The notes: generated from the sequence alone by a model not told the origin. A stretch of 64,000 bases of DNA from Macrotis lagotis (GCF_037893015.1 NC_133660.1:286475078-286539077); one strand, 5' to 3'; counted from the stretch's first letter, positions 47,331 to 54,949 are shown. Numbers and translations are program-made.

Positions 47331-48179
47331 CTCATCCAAGCTAACACCCTCCTCCTGATGCCTGTCCCTCCCTGCCCCAAGTTTCCCCCAGTTTGGTAGC
47401 AGATCTGCAGGGGCAGCGCCTCCGCTGCCCCATCTCCATGGGACCGCCGTCCTGACCAGAGCCTCCCAGGTGGAAGCTGCTCTCAGCCAGCTTTTTCTCT
47501 CCCTCTCCTGCCCCGGTTCTGCTCTCGGCCCTGGGCCGCCCTCCCTGATGTCTCTCTGCCTTCTCTCCCCCCAGGAAGTGCGCCCTCAGCGGCTTGTCTC
47601 GGACTTGCCGACACCGCATCAGGTTGGGAGATTCTGAGCATTATTACTACATCTCTCCATCCTGCAGGGCCAGAGTAAGTCCTCTGGCTCCCGGGCCCCT
47701 GGGCTGCCCCCAGTGGGGCTGCTGTCACAGGCCAGGCTTGGGATGCTGGAGCCAGGATAGACTGGGAGGGAGCGGAGCACCGAAGCTCTCACCTGGGGGT
47801 GGGGGAGGCTCCATCTAGATTTCCTCGGGGGGGGGGCGTCATGGAGACCCAGAGAGACCCTTGTCCAGGGTCACGTGGCCCAGGCCCAGAGGCCACTCTT
47901 CCTGGCTCCTGGCTCCGAACCTCTGCAGCTAGTGACATATAAAATGGATCTGTGCATGTGTGTAGGTGTGTGTTCTAGTCATACACATGCACAGAGTAGA
48001 TTGAGGGAGATAGGGGTGTGTGTGTGTGTGTGCAGAGAGGGAGGTGTTGATAGGCGGATAGGTGGATAGACAGGTATATAGATATATAGACAGATGTATA
48101 CATAGATTGATTTATAGATAGGTAGGTAGATGGGTGAATAGATATAGAGAGATGGATAGAGATGGGTGGATGGATATAT

Positions 48180-48225
<46 letters not shown>

Positions 48226-51200
48226 AATCTAGACGTGTATCTATATACACACATCAGTGGGGACCTCGGGGAGGAGCCGTGGGGAGACCTCCCCAGTGGC
48301 GAGGAGCCCACCTAGGCCTGGGTCTTCATTGGGCAGAAGGACAGATGGCAGGCCCTTGGGCCAGGAGACAGCCCACAGGGTGGGAGTGGGAGGGCATGCT
48401 CCCCCAGGATCCCCCACCCCTCCCCCTCCTGTCTCCCCCAGATCACGGCCGTGTGTAACTTCTTCACCTACATTCGCTACATCCAGCAGGGCTTGGTGCG
48501 GCAGGATGGTGAGTGGGGGATGGGGCAGGTGGTCAGGGGTTGCCCCCGGTGGCTGGCGCAGGGCAGGCTGAACGCTTGTGTCCCACTATTAGTCCCAGTC
48601 AATTCCTGTCTTTGCCCCCCTCTTCCCCAGCAGTGCTTTTATTTTACAGATGAGGAAACTGAGGCCCAGAGCGGGCTTCTGGTTTAAGTGCTGGCACAGA
48701 TGGGCTGAGATTGCATCTGTGATCTGGCCCTCCACTCCCTAACTGCTAGCTAATCTCCTCCTCACCTTCATCATGCAGTCCCACACAGAAGGGCCTTGAC
48801 CGAGGGCACACAGGTAGCAAGTAGAAGAGACAGGATTTGAACCTGGGTCACTTATCTGGAAAACAGCAAACCAGGCCTGGCTCCCAATGGTCTCTCTGTC
48901 CCCCAGTGACACCCAGGCACTTGCATTCAGCTTCTTAGGGTCTCAGTTGGCCCACCCATAAAATGGGAGCCGTGACCCTGCATGCCTCCAGGGAGGTTTG
49001 GTTCCATCCACCCAACAGAAAGGGCCAACTCTTTGTAGGCAGGAAGAGAACACTGTCGTGATGACTTGGGTTCAAGTCCTGTTATTTACACCTGCCCAGC
49101 AGGTGCCCATCTGCCCTGGAAGAGGGCATTTCCTAAGTGGGCATCACCCCCAGAAATGCTGGCTCAGGTCCGAGGGCACTCATTCTGCCTTGGTACTGGT
49201 GCCATCCTTGGTGCTGGGAACACCCAAGTCAACCAAAGGCTTCCCTGGCGTGGAAACATGACTGCGAGCCAAGGGTTACAAAGTGGGGGTGCTCGGCAGG
49301 ATTCTGTGAGGGGGGGATGCAGAAGAGGGAGGAGCATTCCTGGCTGCAAAGATGAAGAGTCCTAGGGAGGAGAGGGAGACCACAAGCCAAGGCCTGCCTT
49401 GGGAGTAGGGGTGGCTTGATGGGGAACATGCCAGGACCCAAAGCCTTCCTTATGCACCTCAGAATCATCCAGGCAAGGGGAGACCTTGGACAGTGCCTCA
49501 TTTAGTCTCATTTTACATGGGAAGAAACTGAGGCTCAGGGAATCAAGAATTCCCAACTTGGCTGCCAGCTCAGCTCTGTGCCAGACTGTCTAGGAAACAG
49601 AAAGGTATGAGGTACAGACCCTGACCCCCCAGAGGCAGAGTTTGGGGGCCAAGATTTATACAAAAAAAAGCGATGCCAGCTCCCCTGAGGAGTGTCCTGT
49701 AGAGAAAAGACTTCTGGCCTTGAAGTGAGGAGGACCTGAATTCAGACCCCACCTCTGCCCTGCACCAGCTCTGTAACCCTGGGCCATCCACTGACCGCTC
49801 TGTGCCTCAGCTTTCTCATCAGTAAGATGGAGATGGAGAGGCAGCAAGAGACTGATCTCAGAATCTTGCTTCCAACTCCTCCTTTCTGGAAGTCCCCTCT
49901 GGGAAACCACCTATAAAACCAGAAGTTGCCAAGGTGCCCCCCTGCTTTGGCCTTTTTGGGGGTGCTCCCTTAGTAAAGGAAAGCACAAGAAAAATGGCAA
50001 CTTTGGGGCAGCCAGGTGGCACAGTGGAGTCAGGAGGACCTGAGTTCAAATGTGATCTCAGATAGTTAATGATTGCTTAACTGTGTGACCTTGGGTAAGT
50101 CATTTAATGGTCCAAAAACACATACAAAAATGTCAACTTTAATACTTGCTATAGGATTAAATGAGATGAGTGATAAAAGTAGTGCTTTTGGATGTGAACA
50201 TGACCCAGAAATATCAGCTGTGATTATAATTATAATACTATATAATCATTAGCACACAGATTGCATCGTCTTGTCCCATTCCCGCTCAGAAGCTCCAGGG
50301 TCTCCTGGATGTCTACTCTCCTGAGACTAGTGTTCGAGGTCCTCCAAACTCTACTCTCACACATGAAGCCTCCCCTTCAGTGACACCAGAGTCCTCTCTT
50401 GCCTCTGTACTCAATGAGGGCCTTTCCCATCTCTTGGCCCTTGCTCATGCTGCCCCCCCCACCCCACCCAGGACCTTCCAGGCTCCTCCATCCTCCAGGA
50501 CCTCTGGGCTCAAGCCCTATCAAGTCCAGGAAATTTCTGATCGAAGTCTTAGACCCCAAAGCAGAACCCCAAGAGCCAAGTGGCTCTGGTGATGCTGCTC
50601 TCTCCGAGCAGATGGAAATTGGACATGTCTGTGGCCTGTAGGCCTTCCCCTAGTGCCTCACATAGCAGGCACTCAATCAAGAAGGTTAGAATTCATCTGC
50701 AGCTTTCAGAAAGGGCTTGCGACAGACAGGTTAATGAGAAAGGTTCTGGGGACACACAAATTTAAAATGATTTTAAATCATAGCATCAAATAAAGCTGAA
50801 AGGAACCTCAGAGAAATCATCTGGTCCAGCTCTCCCATTTTACAGATTGGGGAAGTCAGGCCCAAATAAAATCAGCAAACATTAAGTGGCTAATAAATGC
50901 AAGGGAGAGAGGCAAGTCAAATGCTCTAAGATTTAGTGAATAGTTTAGTGAATAAAAGGTCAATCTTGATAGTGGGAGGAATTAAATTCAAGCCACCCCT
51001 TGGACTCATGCTATCCGGGTCTTAGTCTCTAAGACTTCTCAGTCTGCATGATAGAAGGGGTTTTCCACACCAGGAATTTCTTATAATTATGAAGCCATAA
51101 CTCTGGACACCCATGTTCTTACCAGGGCTTGGTCCTAGGGGATGCCATGCCTCCATGATTCCATGATGCCCAAAGAGTCCCTGCCTTCAGAGGGCTGCCA

Positions 51201-51929
51201 TTTCACCAGGTGTGGGGGGGGACCATTGGGAAGTGTGATATATAATCAGAAAAAGACTCTTATTCAGACTTTGCTATGGATATTCAGAGAACATGGCGCC
51301 AAGCACAGTCGAGTAAATACTAATCTGAGAGTCTTCTGATGGAATCCACTCTCTGGAAACTAAATGGATGTCAGAGATCAACCTCTTCATTTTACAGAAG
51401 AGAAACCCTACAAGCAGAATTTGAACCCAAGTCTTCTGACTCGAGAGCCAGAGCCTCTTGTGTTGAATCTACTTGAACTGGGTCTTCATCTCTCTGGGCC
51501 ACTGTTTTCCCATCTATAAGGGAGGTGGGGGATACTCTAAGCCTAATCCTGGCCCCCTGTTGCTCTGAATTAGGTTCCTGGAGATACTGGTGAAATGACT
51601 CAAATTCTAAAGAATGACCCTGGGTGGCTCAGTTTCCTCATCCCATGGAGCTGACCATTGCGCCCCCTCATGGGTCTTGGATGGAAGATGTCTTCAGTTA
51701 TAGGCCTCAGTCATAGGCCTTAGCATTTTGTGCTGTTACATCTGTCCTGACCGTCTTGGGAGGAGAGATTTTTTGGGGGGAGGGGAGAGGACAGGGTTGG
51801 GAAAGGTGCTTTGGGTCTGACTCAGTCTCTTCTTTCTGTCTTCCAGTGGAATTGATCTTCTGGGAGATCATGAGGCTCCGGAAGGAGATGTCTCTGGCCA
51901 AGTTGGGCTTCTACCCGAATGAGGTTTAG
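23375..51929 (+). CDS. RAB3IL1: RAB3IL1 (GRAB), Rab3A/Rab8 guanine nucleotide exchange factor, ten spliced coding exons
   Basis: Joined exons: 23375-23385, 38674-38914, 40099-40194, 40996-41073, 41461-41688, 43826-43954, 44054-44166, 47575-47674, 48442-48508, 51847-51929. All introns are GT-AG and phases agree; the product is 381 residues (human 382 as recalled). Residues 1-60 are a poorly conserved, Pro/Gly-rich leader. About 62-158 form a Sec2-type coiled coil, the exchange domain that opens the nucleotide pocket of Rab3A/Rab8; [13 protein letters not shown] (114-126) is the family's Rab-contact segment. About 160-218 is a basic, Ser-rich linker. About 219-381 is the C-terminal domain ([14 protein letters not shown], ending [17 protein letters not shown]), the part that in the paralogue RAB3IP/Rabin8 takes part in Rab11 binding. 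It acts on vesicle membranes in exocytosis and Rab cascades. The alternative, RAB3IP, is excluded by [16 protein letters not shown] and the '[12 protein letters not shown]' form, which fit RAB3IL1. Confidence 0.96.
24100..24245. repeat. Old interspersed repeat ('ccctcaaggagct' family)
   Basis: Contains agacagtccctgccctcaag and gagctgattgt. The same phrase recurs near 24841, 32860, 42600, 45270 and 56190 with the companion text 'cattTATTAagtgcctactgtgtgcca'. I recognise it as an ancient dispersed mammalian repeat but cannot name the family with certainty. Confidence 0.5.
24329..24450 (+). repeat. Marsupial tRNA-headed SINE, sense, with short deletion in the head
   Basis: gggcagctaggtgcatagag, ttcaaatcctatctcagaca, tagctgtgtgaccttgggca and an A/T-rich tail. 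Confidence 0.88.
24500..24790. repeat. MIR-type SINE pieces, sense then antisense
   Basis: 24510-24665 is a sense copy (gacctaagttcaaatttgac, cggtttcctcaactgtgaaa). 24735-24785 is an antisense core (cattccacagataagtaaac). Confidence 0.65.
25480..25875 (+). repeat. (TG)n microsatellite with a long degenerate (TG/AG/CATG) extension
   Basis: 25480-25530 is pure TG. To 25875 the tract continues as imperfect tgtgtgcatgtgtgagtg-type units with a weak 10-14 bp periodicity. On the minus strand it is open for 150-170 codons as His-Thr-Leu repeats, which is a composition artefact. Confidence 0.95.
26735..26880 (-). repeat. SINE with RTE-like tail, antisense
   Basis: agaatggtttgccacttctt, ctccagctcgtttgacaggt and agggtcacccagctagagag match the antisense of the copy at 61405-61625. 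Confidence 0.7.
28183..28208. repeat. (CATA)n microsatellite
   Basis: Six CATA units. Confidence 0.92.
28240..28335 (+). repeat. MIR-type SINE fragment, sense
   Basis: cagtttcctcatctgtaaaa followed by gagatcgaaccagtttgtgt and a gtctgctctaaatctgtga tail. Confidence 0.7.
29471..29623 (-). repeat. Marsupial tRNA-headed SINE, antisense, with target-site duplication
   Basis: gcaaggcaatggggttaagt, cacacagctaggtcattatt, gccggatttgaacccaggtc and ctttatccactacgccacct. The 12-mer ctcattacactt occurs on both sides (29462-29473 and 29622-29633), an intact target-site duplication. Confidence 0.95.
29800..30030 (-). repeat. Two MIR-type SINE pieces, antisense
   Basis: ccctcattttacatatgggg with aaactgaggcccaggggaag (29838-29880), and gagtgacttgaccggagtta with aggatttgaacccaggtctt (29968-30020). 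Confidence 0.7.
31587..31704. repeat. (GAAT/GAAC)n tract followed by a 21-base poly-G
   Basis: Imperfect GAAT, GAAC and AAAC units at 31587-31646, then 21 uninterrupted G at 31684-31704. The poly-G could form G-quadruplex DNA, and its length is likely to vary between individuals and between sequencing runs. Confidence 0.93.
32590..32705 (+). repeat. MIR-type SINE, sense
   Basis: tggcagtatggttcagtgga, ctcggtttcctcatctgtca and gatagggatgatagcttgtg in order. Confidence 0.65.
34023..34170 (-). repeat. Marsupial tRNA-headed SINE, antisense, with target-site duplication
   Basis: gcaaggcaatggggttaagt, cacataactaggtcattatt, tctgatttgaacttgggtac and ctattcactgtgccacctag. The 11-mer tcctgctttct flanks it at 34012-34022 and 34172-34182. 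Confidence 0.94.
34196..34281. repeat. (TCTG)n microsatellite
   Basis: Blocks of TCTG and TC directly after the SINE and its target-site copy. Confidence 0.93.
34495..34660 (-). repeat. MIR/CORE-type SINE, antisense
   Basis: tcatagaactagaaagacct, tcattttatagatgaggaaa and ctggctcccaaatccagtgt in order. Confidence 0.75.
34790..35770 (-). repeat. L1 LINE fragment, antisense, about 1 kb
   Basis: Follows the antisense order of L1 ORF2 from its 3' side: gaccattccctagttaatag with tttaccactataaaaagtga, then tcacaactccacccaccatg, gggtgtgaggtgaaaccctc, ttgatttgcattttccttat and aaccaaattgatcttgttta. Diverged, with many stops in all frames, so an old copy. Confidence 0.75.
35945..36110 (+). repeat. MIR-type SINE, sense
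   Basis: gtcagaggatctcagttcaa, atgtgactcctgggcaagcc and gggttccatctgtaaatgag. Confidence 0.65.
36440..36765. repeat. Long pyrimidine (TC/TCTG/CCTC)n tract
   Basis: About 320 bp almost free of A: CTCCCC units first, then (TC)n at 36500-36530, then TCTG/TCTC units and poly-C. Strong purine/pyrimidine strand bias; open frames on both strands (Ser-Leu or Arg-Glu-Arg) are artefacts of this. Confidence 0.95.
36785..36900 (-). repeat. MIR-type SINE, antisense
   Basis: tcactttacagaagaggaaa, acttggccaaggtcacacaa and a 'cttccct' end. Confidence 0.65.
37445..37610 (+). repeat. MIR-type SINE, sense
   Basis: ggagtcaggagatctggctt, ctcaggaaggtcactctaat, cctcagtttccccatctgtg and gaaggaggttggtccaggtg. Confidence 0.7.
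37820..38010 (+). repeat. SINE with RTE-like tail, sense
   Basis: gcttggacaagtcccttcat, tgtctgtaaaatgaattgga, gaaggaaatggccaacaaga and gttgcagagagtcaggcagg, the same order as the copy at 61405-61625. Confidence 0.7.
38280..38440 (+). repeat. 32-bp minisatellite, five imperfect units
   Basis: Units starting at 38309, 38341, 38373 and 38407 (32, 32, 34, 34 bp) plus a partial unit before them share the form gaccttagaacatgggg..tcagggctgggag. It lies 234 bp upstream of exon 2. Confidence 0.85.
38674..38914 (+). CDS. RAB3IL1: RAB3IL1 coding exon 2
   Basis: Residues 4-84. The leader part (QPQPEEG ... [16 protein letters not shown]) is weakly conserved; from [20 protein letters not shown] onward it is close to human RAB3IL1 and opens the coiled coil. 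Acceptor ctcctgCAG, donor AAG|GTGGGG. The exon enters in phase 2 and ends in phase 0. Confidence 0.96.
38915..40098 (+). other. RAB3IL1: RAB3IL1 intron 2
   Basis: 1.18 kb. It contains an unrecognised stretch at about 38930-39380, a MIR-type SINE at 39400-39560 (cctcggtttcctcacatgtg) and a 13-base poly-G near 39967. Nothing coding recognised. Confidence 0.9.
40099..40194 (+). CDS. RAB3IL1: RAB3IL1 coding exon 3
   Basis: Exactly 32 codons, phase 0 on both sides, residues 85-116, starting [18 protein letters not shown] and ending LTASLFE. It is the core of the Sec2-type coiled coil and nearly identical to human. Donor GAG|GTAAGT is a perfect consensus. Confidence 0.97.
40195..40995 (+). other. 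RAB3IL1: RAB3IL1 intron 3
   Basis: 801 bp, with a MIR-type SINE at about 40665-40830 (gtcctgggttcaaatccaag, agcctcagtctactctgtaa) and a second partial one at 40515-40560. The rest is unrecognised G-rich sequence. Confidence 0.9.
40996..41073 (+). CDS. RAB3IL1: RAB3IL1 coding exon 4
   Basis: 26 codons, phase 0 on both sides, residues 117-142 ([20 protein letters not shown] then MEARGK). Completes the Rab-contact segment [13 protein letters not shown] of the exchange domain. Donor AAG|GTGAGG. Confidence 0.97.
41461..41688 (+). CDS. RAB3IL1: RAB3IL1 coding exon 5
   Basis: 76 codons, residues 143-218. [19 protein letters not shown] ends the coiled coil; then [20 protein letters not shown] and a basic Ser-rich linker [13 protein letters not shown], and a Cys-containing stretch CPAVCPATG. 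The end GHECKE corresponds to human EGKE. An exonic GTGAGT at 41534 looks like a donor, but its use would shift the frame. Confidence 0.96.
41689..43825 (+). other. RAB3IL1: RAB3IL1 intron 5
   Basis: 2.1 kb. Holds an old dispersed repeat at about 42525-42680 (tactgtatgccaagtcctaa, cccttgaggggcttct), the candidate cassette exon at 43037-43198, and otherwise unrecognised sequence. From 43565 on, the frame of exon 6 is open upstream to the exon. Confidence 0.85.
43037..43198 (+). other. RAB3IL1: Candidate in-frame cassette exon in RAB3IL1 intron 5 (54 codons)
   Basis: A pyrimidine-rich acceptor (ctcccccctctgcttctgtCAG) precedes it and a CAG|GTAACA donor follows. It is 162 nt, phase 0 on both sides, exactly compatible with exon 5 (ends phase 0) and exon 6 (starts phase 0), and has no stop. 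It would encode [17 protein letters not shown], a HITYEPGWQ stretch and a run of 11 serines ending in FSSSWQ, from a TCC microsatellite at 43137-43192. I know of no counterpart in human RAB3IL1, so it may be a chance open frame. Confidence 0.3.
43826..43954 (+). CDS. RAB3IL1: RAB3IL1 coding exon 6
   Basis: 43 codons, residues 219-261: [20 protein letters not shown], then [20 protein letters not shown] and KQE. Very close to human ([23 protein letters not shown]). Acceptor cccccttCAG; donor GAG|GTGAAT. Confidence 0.97.
43955..44053 (+). other. RAB3IL1: RAB3IL1 intron 6, only 99 nt and open in the coding frame
   Basis: Begins GTGAAT and ends tttgctgCAG. Its length is a multiple of three and it has no stop in the coding frame, so retention would insert 33 residues ([14 protein letters not shown] ... 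DRWSWALLQ) between exons 6 and 7 without a frameshift. The exon-joined form matches the family, so splicing is surely the main outcome. Confidence 0.9.
44054..44166 (+). CDS. RAB3IL1: RAB3IL1 coding exon 7
   Basis: [20 protein letters not shown] then [17 protein letters not shown] and two bases of a Lys codon; ends in phase 2 at AA|GTAAGA. The tail ECGGPK resembles the paralogue RAB3IP (ECGGPKKCALTG) more than the human RAB3IL1 form (DCSSTNTCALSG), as I recall both. Confidence 0.96.
44581..44722 (+). repeat. (TG)n microsatellite with TCTG blocks
   Basis: Two TG arrays separated by CTGTCTGTCTCTC-type blocks, about 140 bp in all. Confidence 0.97.
45095..45118 (+). other. RAB3IL1: Candidate 24-nt microexon in RAB3IL1 intron 7
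   Basis: A long pyrimidine tract (tttctccctttctctttcccaCAG) is followed by 24 nt and then GTAAGT, a perfect donor. The length keeps the frame between exon 7 (phase 2) and exon 8. Inclusion would change the junction from GGP-K-KCALSG to [18 protein letters not shown], adding eight residues in the C-terminal domain. No stop is created. Both splice sites are stronger than those of several real exons in this gene. I do not recall a human equivalent. Confidence 0.4.
45481..45638 (-). repeat. Marsupial tRNA-headed SINE, antisense, with target-site duplication
   Basis: gcaaggcaaatggggttaag, cacacagctaggtaatgatt, ctggatttgaacccaggtac and ctttatccactgcgccacct. The 11-mer gagcctgggga flanks it at 45468-45478 and 45643-45653. 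Confidence 0.95.
46084..46240 (+). repeat. Marsupial tRNA-headed SINE, sense, full length
   Basis: ggggcagctaggtggcgcag, gagcaccagccttggagtca, ttcaaacccagtctcagaca, agctgtgtggccttgggcaa and an A tail. 'gacccttag' before it and 'gaccctcag' after it suggest a diverged target-site duplication. Confidence 0.94.
46245..46370 (-). repeat. MIR-type SINE, antisense
   Basis: tgtatggatgaggaaactga, gacttgcccagggtcacaca and gtatttgaggcaaaatttga. Confidence 0.75.
46978..47113. repeat. (TC)n, (GATA)n and (GATACATA)n microsatellites
   Basis: TC-rich tract at 46978-47007, GATA units from 47010, then GATACATA units to 47113. Confidence 0.96.
47299..47329. repeat. (TC)n microsatellite
   Basis: About 15 TC units, 245 bp before exon 8. 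Confidence 0.93.
47575..47674 (+). CDS. RAB3IL1: RAB3IL1 coding exon 8
   Basis: Completes Lys and encodes [20 protein letters not shown] then [13 protein letters not shown]. The spacing of Cys and His (KCALSG..TCRH) is conserved in RAB3IL1 and RAB3IP. Acceptor tctccccccCAG; donor AGA|GTAAGT. Ends in phase 0. Confidence 0.97.
47675..48441 (+). other. RAB3IL1: RAB3IL1 intron 8
   Basis: 767 bp, mostly unrecognised, with a microsatellite cluster in the middle (48015-48222) and an acceptor tcctgtctcccccAG. Confidence 0.9.
48015..48222. repeat. (TG)n and degenerate (GATA/GATG)n microsatellites
   Basis: TG at 48015-48032, imperfect gatagg/gatata units 48040-48175, then 20 TG units at 48181-48222. 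Confidence 0.95.
48442..48508 (+). CDS. RAB3IL1: RAB3IL1 coding exon 9
   Basis: [20 protein letters not shown] then QD and one base. This is the most conserved block of the family's C-terminal domain, identical to human over [17 protein letters not shown] as recalled. Donor G|GTGAGT, phase 1. Confidence 0.97.
50005..50128 (+). repeat. Marsupial tRNA-headed SINE, sense, with target-site duplication
   Basis: ggggcagccaggtggcacag, gacctgagttcaaatgtgat and gtgtgaccttgggtaagtca. 'aaaatggcaacttt' (49991-50004) and 'aaaatgtcaacttt' (50127-50140) flank it. Part of the head is deleted. Confidence 0.9.
50260..50690 (+). repeat. L2 LINE 3' fragment
   Basis: gaggtcctccaaactctact, tctcttggcccttgctcatg and ctagtgcctcacatagcagg with gcactcaatcaag follow the L2 3' order. 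Confidence 0.65.
51847..51929 (+). CDS. RAB3IL1: RAB3IL1 coding exon 10 (terminal)
   Basis: Completes Val, then [20 protein letters not shown] and FYPNEV with TAG at 51927-51929. Human ends [13 protein letters not shown]. The last exon continues into a 2.1-kb 3' UTR. Confidence 0.97.
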
Positions 51930-54050
51930 CACCAAAGCTGAGGTCACAGCTCCAGGGAGACGGATGGACACGAAGTTACGAGAGAGGCCCACTGGGCTGG
52001 GGGCTGCTCTGATTGAGGCGAAGGACAGGATGGATGGGTCTCTGTCCTCTGAAAGTTTTACCACAGAGGGCCGCCACCGGCAAGGAGACCCTGGAGAAAA
52101 CCCTGCATAGAGGAGGGGCTGCAGAGAGGAGCCCATGCCTTCAGGCTGGATCTCAGGCACCAAGGCCCAGGCTCCAGGAGGGGCCGCTTCCTGAGCTCCT
52201 CGGCTGCCTCCACCAACCGATGCAGTGAATTGTCCAAAAGAAGAAAAAACAATATTGTCACCAAGAACAAAGCCTGCAGGCTCTTGTGGCCCGTGGGGAG
52301 GTGGGGGGCTGGAGGGCATCTCTAGTCTTTCGTGTCCAGACCCCTGGCCCTCCTCCACAACCAACCAGCCCCCCCACCAAAGGTAAAAGTCAGGGAGGGG
52401 GTCTTCTGTACGAGCTCAGGAAAACAGACATCAAGGCCCCTGTTATTTGCCCATCCCCCCATTCCCTCGCTCCCCTCCCCCATTCCACACACATCACCAT
52501 GACATGTCTTTGGGCCAGAATCGACAAGGAGCATCCTTAGCCTGTGGGGCGCAGCGCCCCCTTGTGGCGAGCCTTTGTTCTCTCCTGGCCCTGTTAACCC
52601 CCAAACTCAACTTGGTGTCTCTGGGAAACTTCCAACACTCACCATGGACTGGGGAGCTCAGCTTGGGAAGGAAGCAGGACTGTGGCCTTTCCCCAGGCTC
52701 ATGTTTGGCCCTCCTCCTCCCCGCTTCATCCCCTTGCCCGCCCCAACACCCCTGGGCTCTGGGCTGCTCCCCAGCTCAGACCTGGGCAAGGGGCATCACG
52801 TGGAAATGTTGGACAAAGGATGACCGGCCCCTGGTGCGAGTGGCCGCCCCACCTCAGCAGTGGTGAGGACGAGGGGGGTGTCGCCTCCCCCCCCCCCGTG
52901 AGTGTGTTGCTGGCCCTTGGCATCTCTCTCACACACATATGTCCATAGGGCTTTAGGGGCATCCCAGATCTCAGCCAGAAAGACTTGGCAGCCAAGGGTT
53001 AATAACCACCCCTGCACCCCCCAGAGAGCTGTGCTCCTTCCCGGCTACCATGGGGCACGTCCCAAGCTGGAATGCCATCCCCCGTCTCTGCTGCTCCCTG
53101 AAGCACGGTCCTTCCGAACTCAGAATTACAGGCGCCATTGGGCAGGCTTGTTGGACAAAGCTGTGGGGGGAGGGGAAGGGAAGGAGACCTTTCCCATAAG
53201 CCGATGCCAATGATTTTCCTTTAAATAGGATACTTCTGAGAAATTTAAAGGGGCTTGGCACCCATCAGAGTTGAGATCAGCTGGAAGGCTTGGGGGGTAG
53301 TTTAGTGAGGTTTATTATGGAGGCCAGGACCACTTGCTTCCCCTAAACGGCCCCATTGGTAAATGAATGCTCCCGGCAGGCCCACACCCTTGACCTGGGT
53401 AATGGGATCGCACCCTGGGCCTTCCCACCCCCTCTTCTACCACCTCCAGCCAGCCGAGAGGCACGGTGGCCACCTGTTCTGACCAGAAATGGGTTTCCTG
53501 TATAATCTCTCAGCGTCAGTACCATCTCCTATTCCTGTAATCCCCTGCCCCCCCCCCCCCCCATGGCAGCTGGGCCCATATAGCTTGAGTTTCCCACCTG
53601 TCTCAGTCTATTCAGGGGGCCCTGCCAACCTAGGAGGATGCACGGAATGGGGGAGGGAGGCCCCCATTTCCAGCTCCTGGACTGTTCTTCCTTAGGTCCC
53701 AGGGGTGGGGAGCTCTGTTCTCCATTATAATGGGTGCTTTCTTAGATCTGGAAGGGCTAGGGATTTACAAAGGTGCCTGTCCCCCTAACTGGGTGGGAGA
53801 TTTAGGGGGGTGGGCTGGGCAGGCAGGGAGCATTGGTGGGGGGAGTCTTGTGGTGGTGCCTGGAGGGAGGGAGTGACTATAGTCTGGGGGTCCTTTGAAG
53901 GATTCATCCCTAAGGGGCCTCCCTCTACCCACCTGGCCCTCGTGATCTAAGGCTGCTCTGGATACAGACCGCCTGCTGGCTCACTTCTAGTTTCCTTTTT
54001 TAATGAAATGTAACAGAATCTCTATTTAATAAAGGAAGGATTTATTGGTA
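51930..54050 (+). other. RAB3IL1: RAB3IL1 3' UTR
   Basis: About 2.1 kb between the TAG and the polyadenylation signal, largely free of recognisable SINEs, in contrast with the introns and the flank. It has poly-C runs at about 52890-52905 and 53549-53563. Open frames inside it show no protein similarity that I recognise. Confidence 0.8.
54028..54033 (+). terminator. RAB3IL1: Polyadenylation signal AATAAA
   Basis: AATAAA in ctatttaataaaggaagg, about 2.1 kb after the stop codon, followed within 40 bp by a T/G-rich stretch (gatttattggtaaag). This fits the end of the RAB3IL1 transcript; cleavage would be at about 54045-54060. Confidence 0.8.
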
Positions 54051-54229
54051 AAGACTGAGGAGTTTCTTGCAGACATCTTGAGAACCAAAGAAGAAATTGT
54101 ATCCTCTTCATTCTCCCTTGGATGAAGGATTGGACTAAGAACTGGACCAAAGCCCAGGCCATTTTCCAGACCTCTCTGGCAGAATCAGGAGGTCTGCCTA
54201 GGACCCACAGTATGGAGGATCCAGGGAAG

Positions 54230-54370
54230 GAACATTAGACTTCATAGCCAGGGGTCTCTATCAGTTCTATGACCTTGGCTAAGTTACTTATCTGGCCCAC
54301 AGATTCCTCATCTTTAAAAGGTGAGGATTGGACCAGATGGTCCCCAAGGGTCACCTTCTGTTCTGATTGA
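54230..54370 (+). repeat. MIR/CORE-type SINE, sense
   Basis: tctatgaccttggctaagtt, gattcctcatctttaaaagg and attggaccagatggtcccca in order. Confidence 0.7.
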
Positions 54371-54383
54371 CCTGAACTCTTTT

Positions 54384-54541
54384 ATTTTTATTTTTAATTT
54401 TTGCAAGGCAATGGAGTTAAGTGGCTTGCCCAAGGCACACAGCTAGGTAATTAAGTGTCTGAGGCCGGATTTGAACTCAGGGACTCCTGACTCCAGGGCT
54501 GGTGCTCTATCCACTGTGCCACCTAGCGCCCCCCCCCCCCA
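54384..54541 (-). repeat. Marsupial tRNA-headed SINE, antisense
   Basis: gcaaggcaatggagttaagt, cacacagctaggtaattaag, gccggatttgaactcaggga and ctatccactgtgccacctag, ending in a 13-base poly-C. Confidence 0.93.
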
Positions 54542-54949
54542 CGACCTGCAGTCTTAATGCTCCATCTCTCCAGTCCCTTTCCTCTGATCTGAATTCGATC
54601 ACCACACATGGCAACCTATCAAGAAGCAGCAGGAAGATTGTTAAGGATGGTGGCTTTTCAGACTTTAACAAGGTGGTAACACTTGTATGCCTTTCCTTTG
54701 GCCCCATCTCCCACTGACACACTGTGTGACCTTGAATAAATCTCTATCCCTCCCTAGGCTCTTTGCTCAACAATAAAATGATTTGGATTTGAAGGCCTCA
54801 GAGGGCCAAGAGCCAACTCAAAAAACATTCACCACCCACTGTATAGCCGGGCACTGATCAAAGGCAAAACCCTTATCTGCCTTTACCCACCTGTTATCCT
54901 TTACCTTGTCCAACAAGGGTCATCAACAAAAATCTGATTTCTGACATAT

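Larger units (their letters stand above)
44167..47574 (+). other. RAB3IL1: RAB3IL1 intron 7 (3.4 kb)
   Basis: Contains (GA)n at 44383-44410, a large (TG)n block, a candidate 24-nt microexon at 45095-45118, an old dispersed repeat at 45210-45470, two SINEs, a MIR at 46245-46370 and GATA/TC microsatellites. About 46380-46900 and 47110-47290 hold nothing I recognise. Confidence 0.9.
48509..51846 (+). other. RAB3IL1: RAB3IL1 intron 9 (3.3 kb)
   Basis: Contains MIR-type SINEs at about 48640-48850 (antisense), 49490-49560 (antisense), 49715-49850 (sense), 50790-50870 and 51365-51460 (antisense), a tRNA-headed SINE, an L2 fragment, and unrecognised sequence at about 48900-49480 and 50880-51360. Ends tttctgtcttcCAG. 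Confidence 0.9.
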
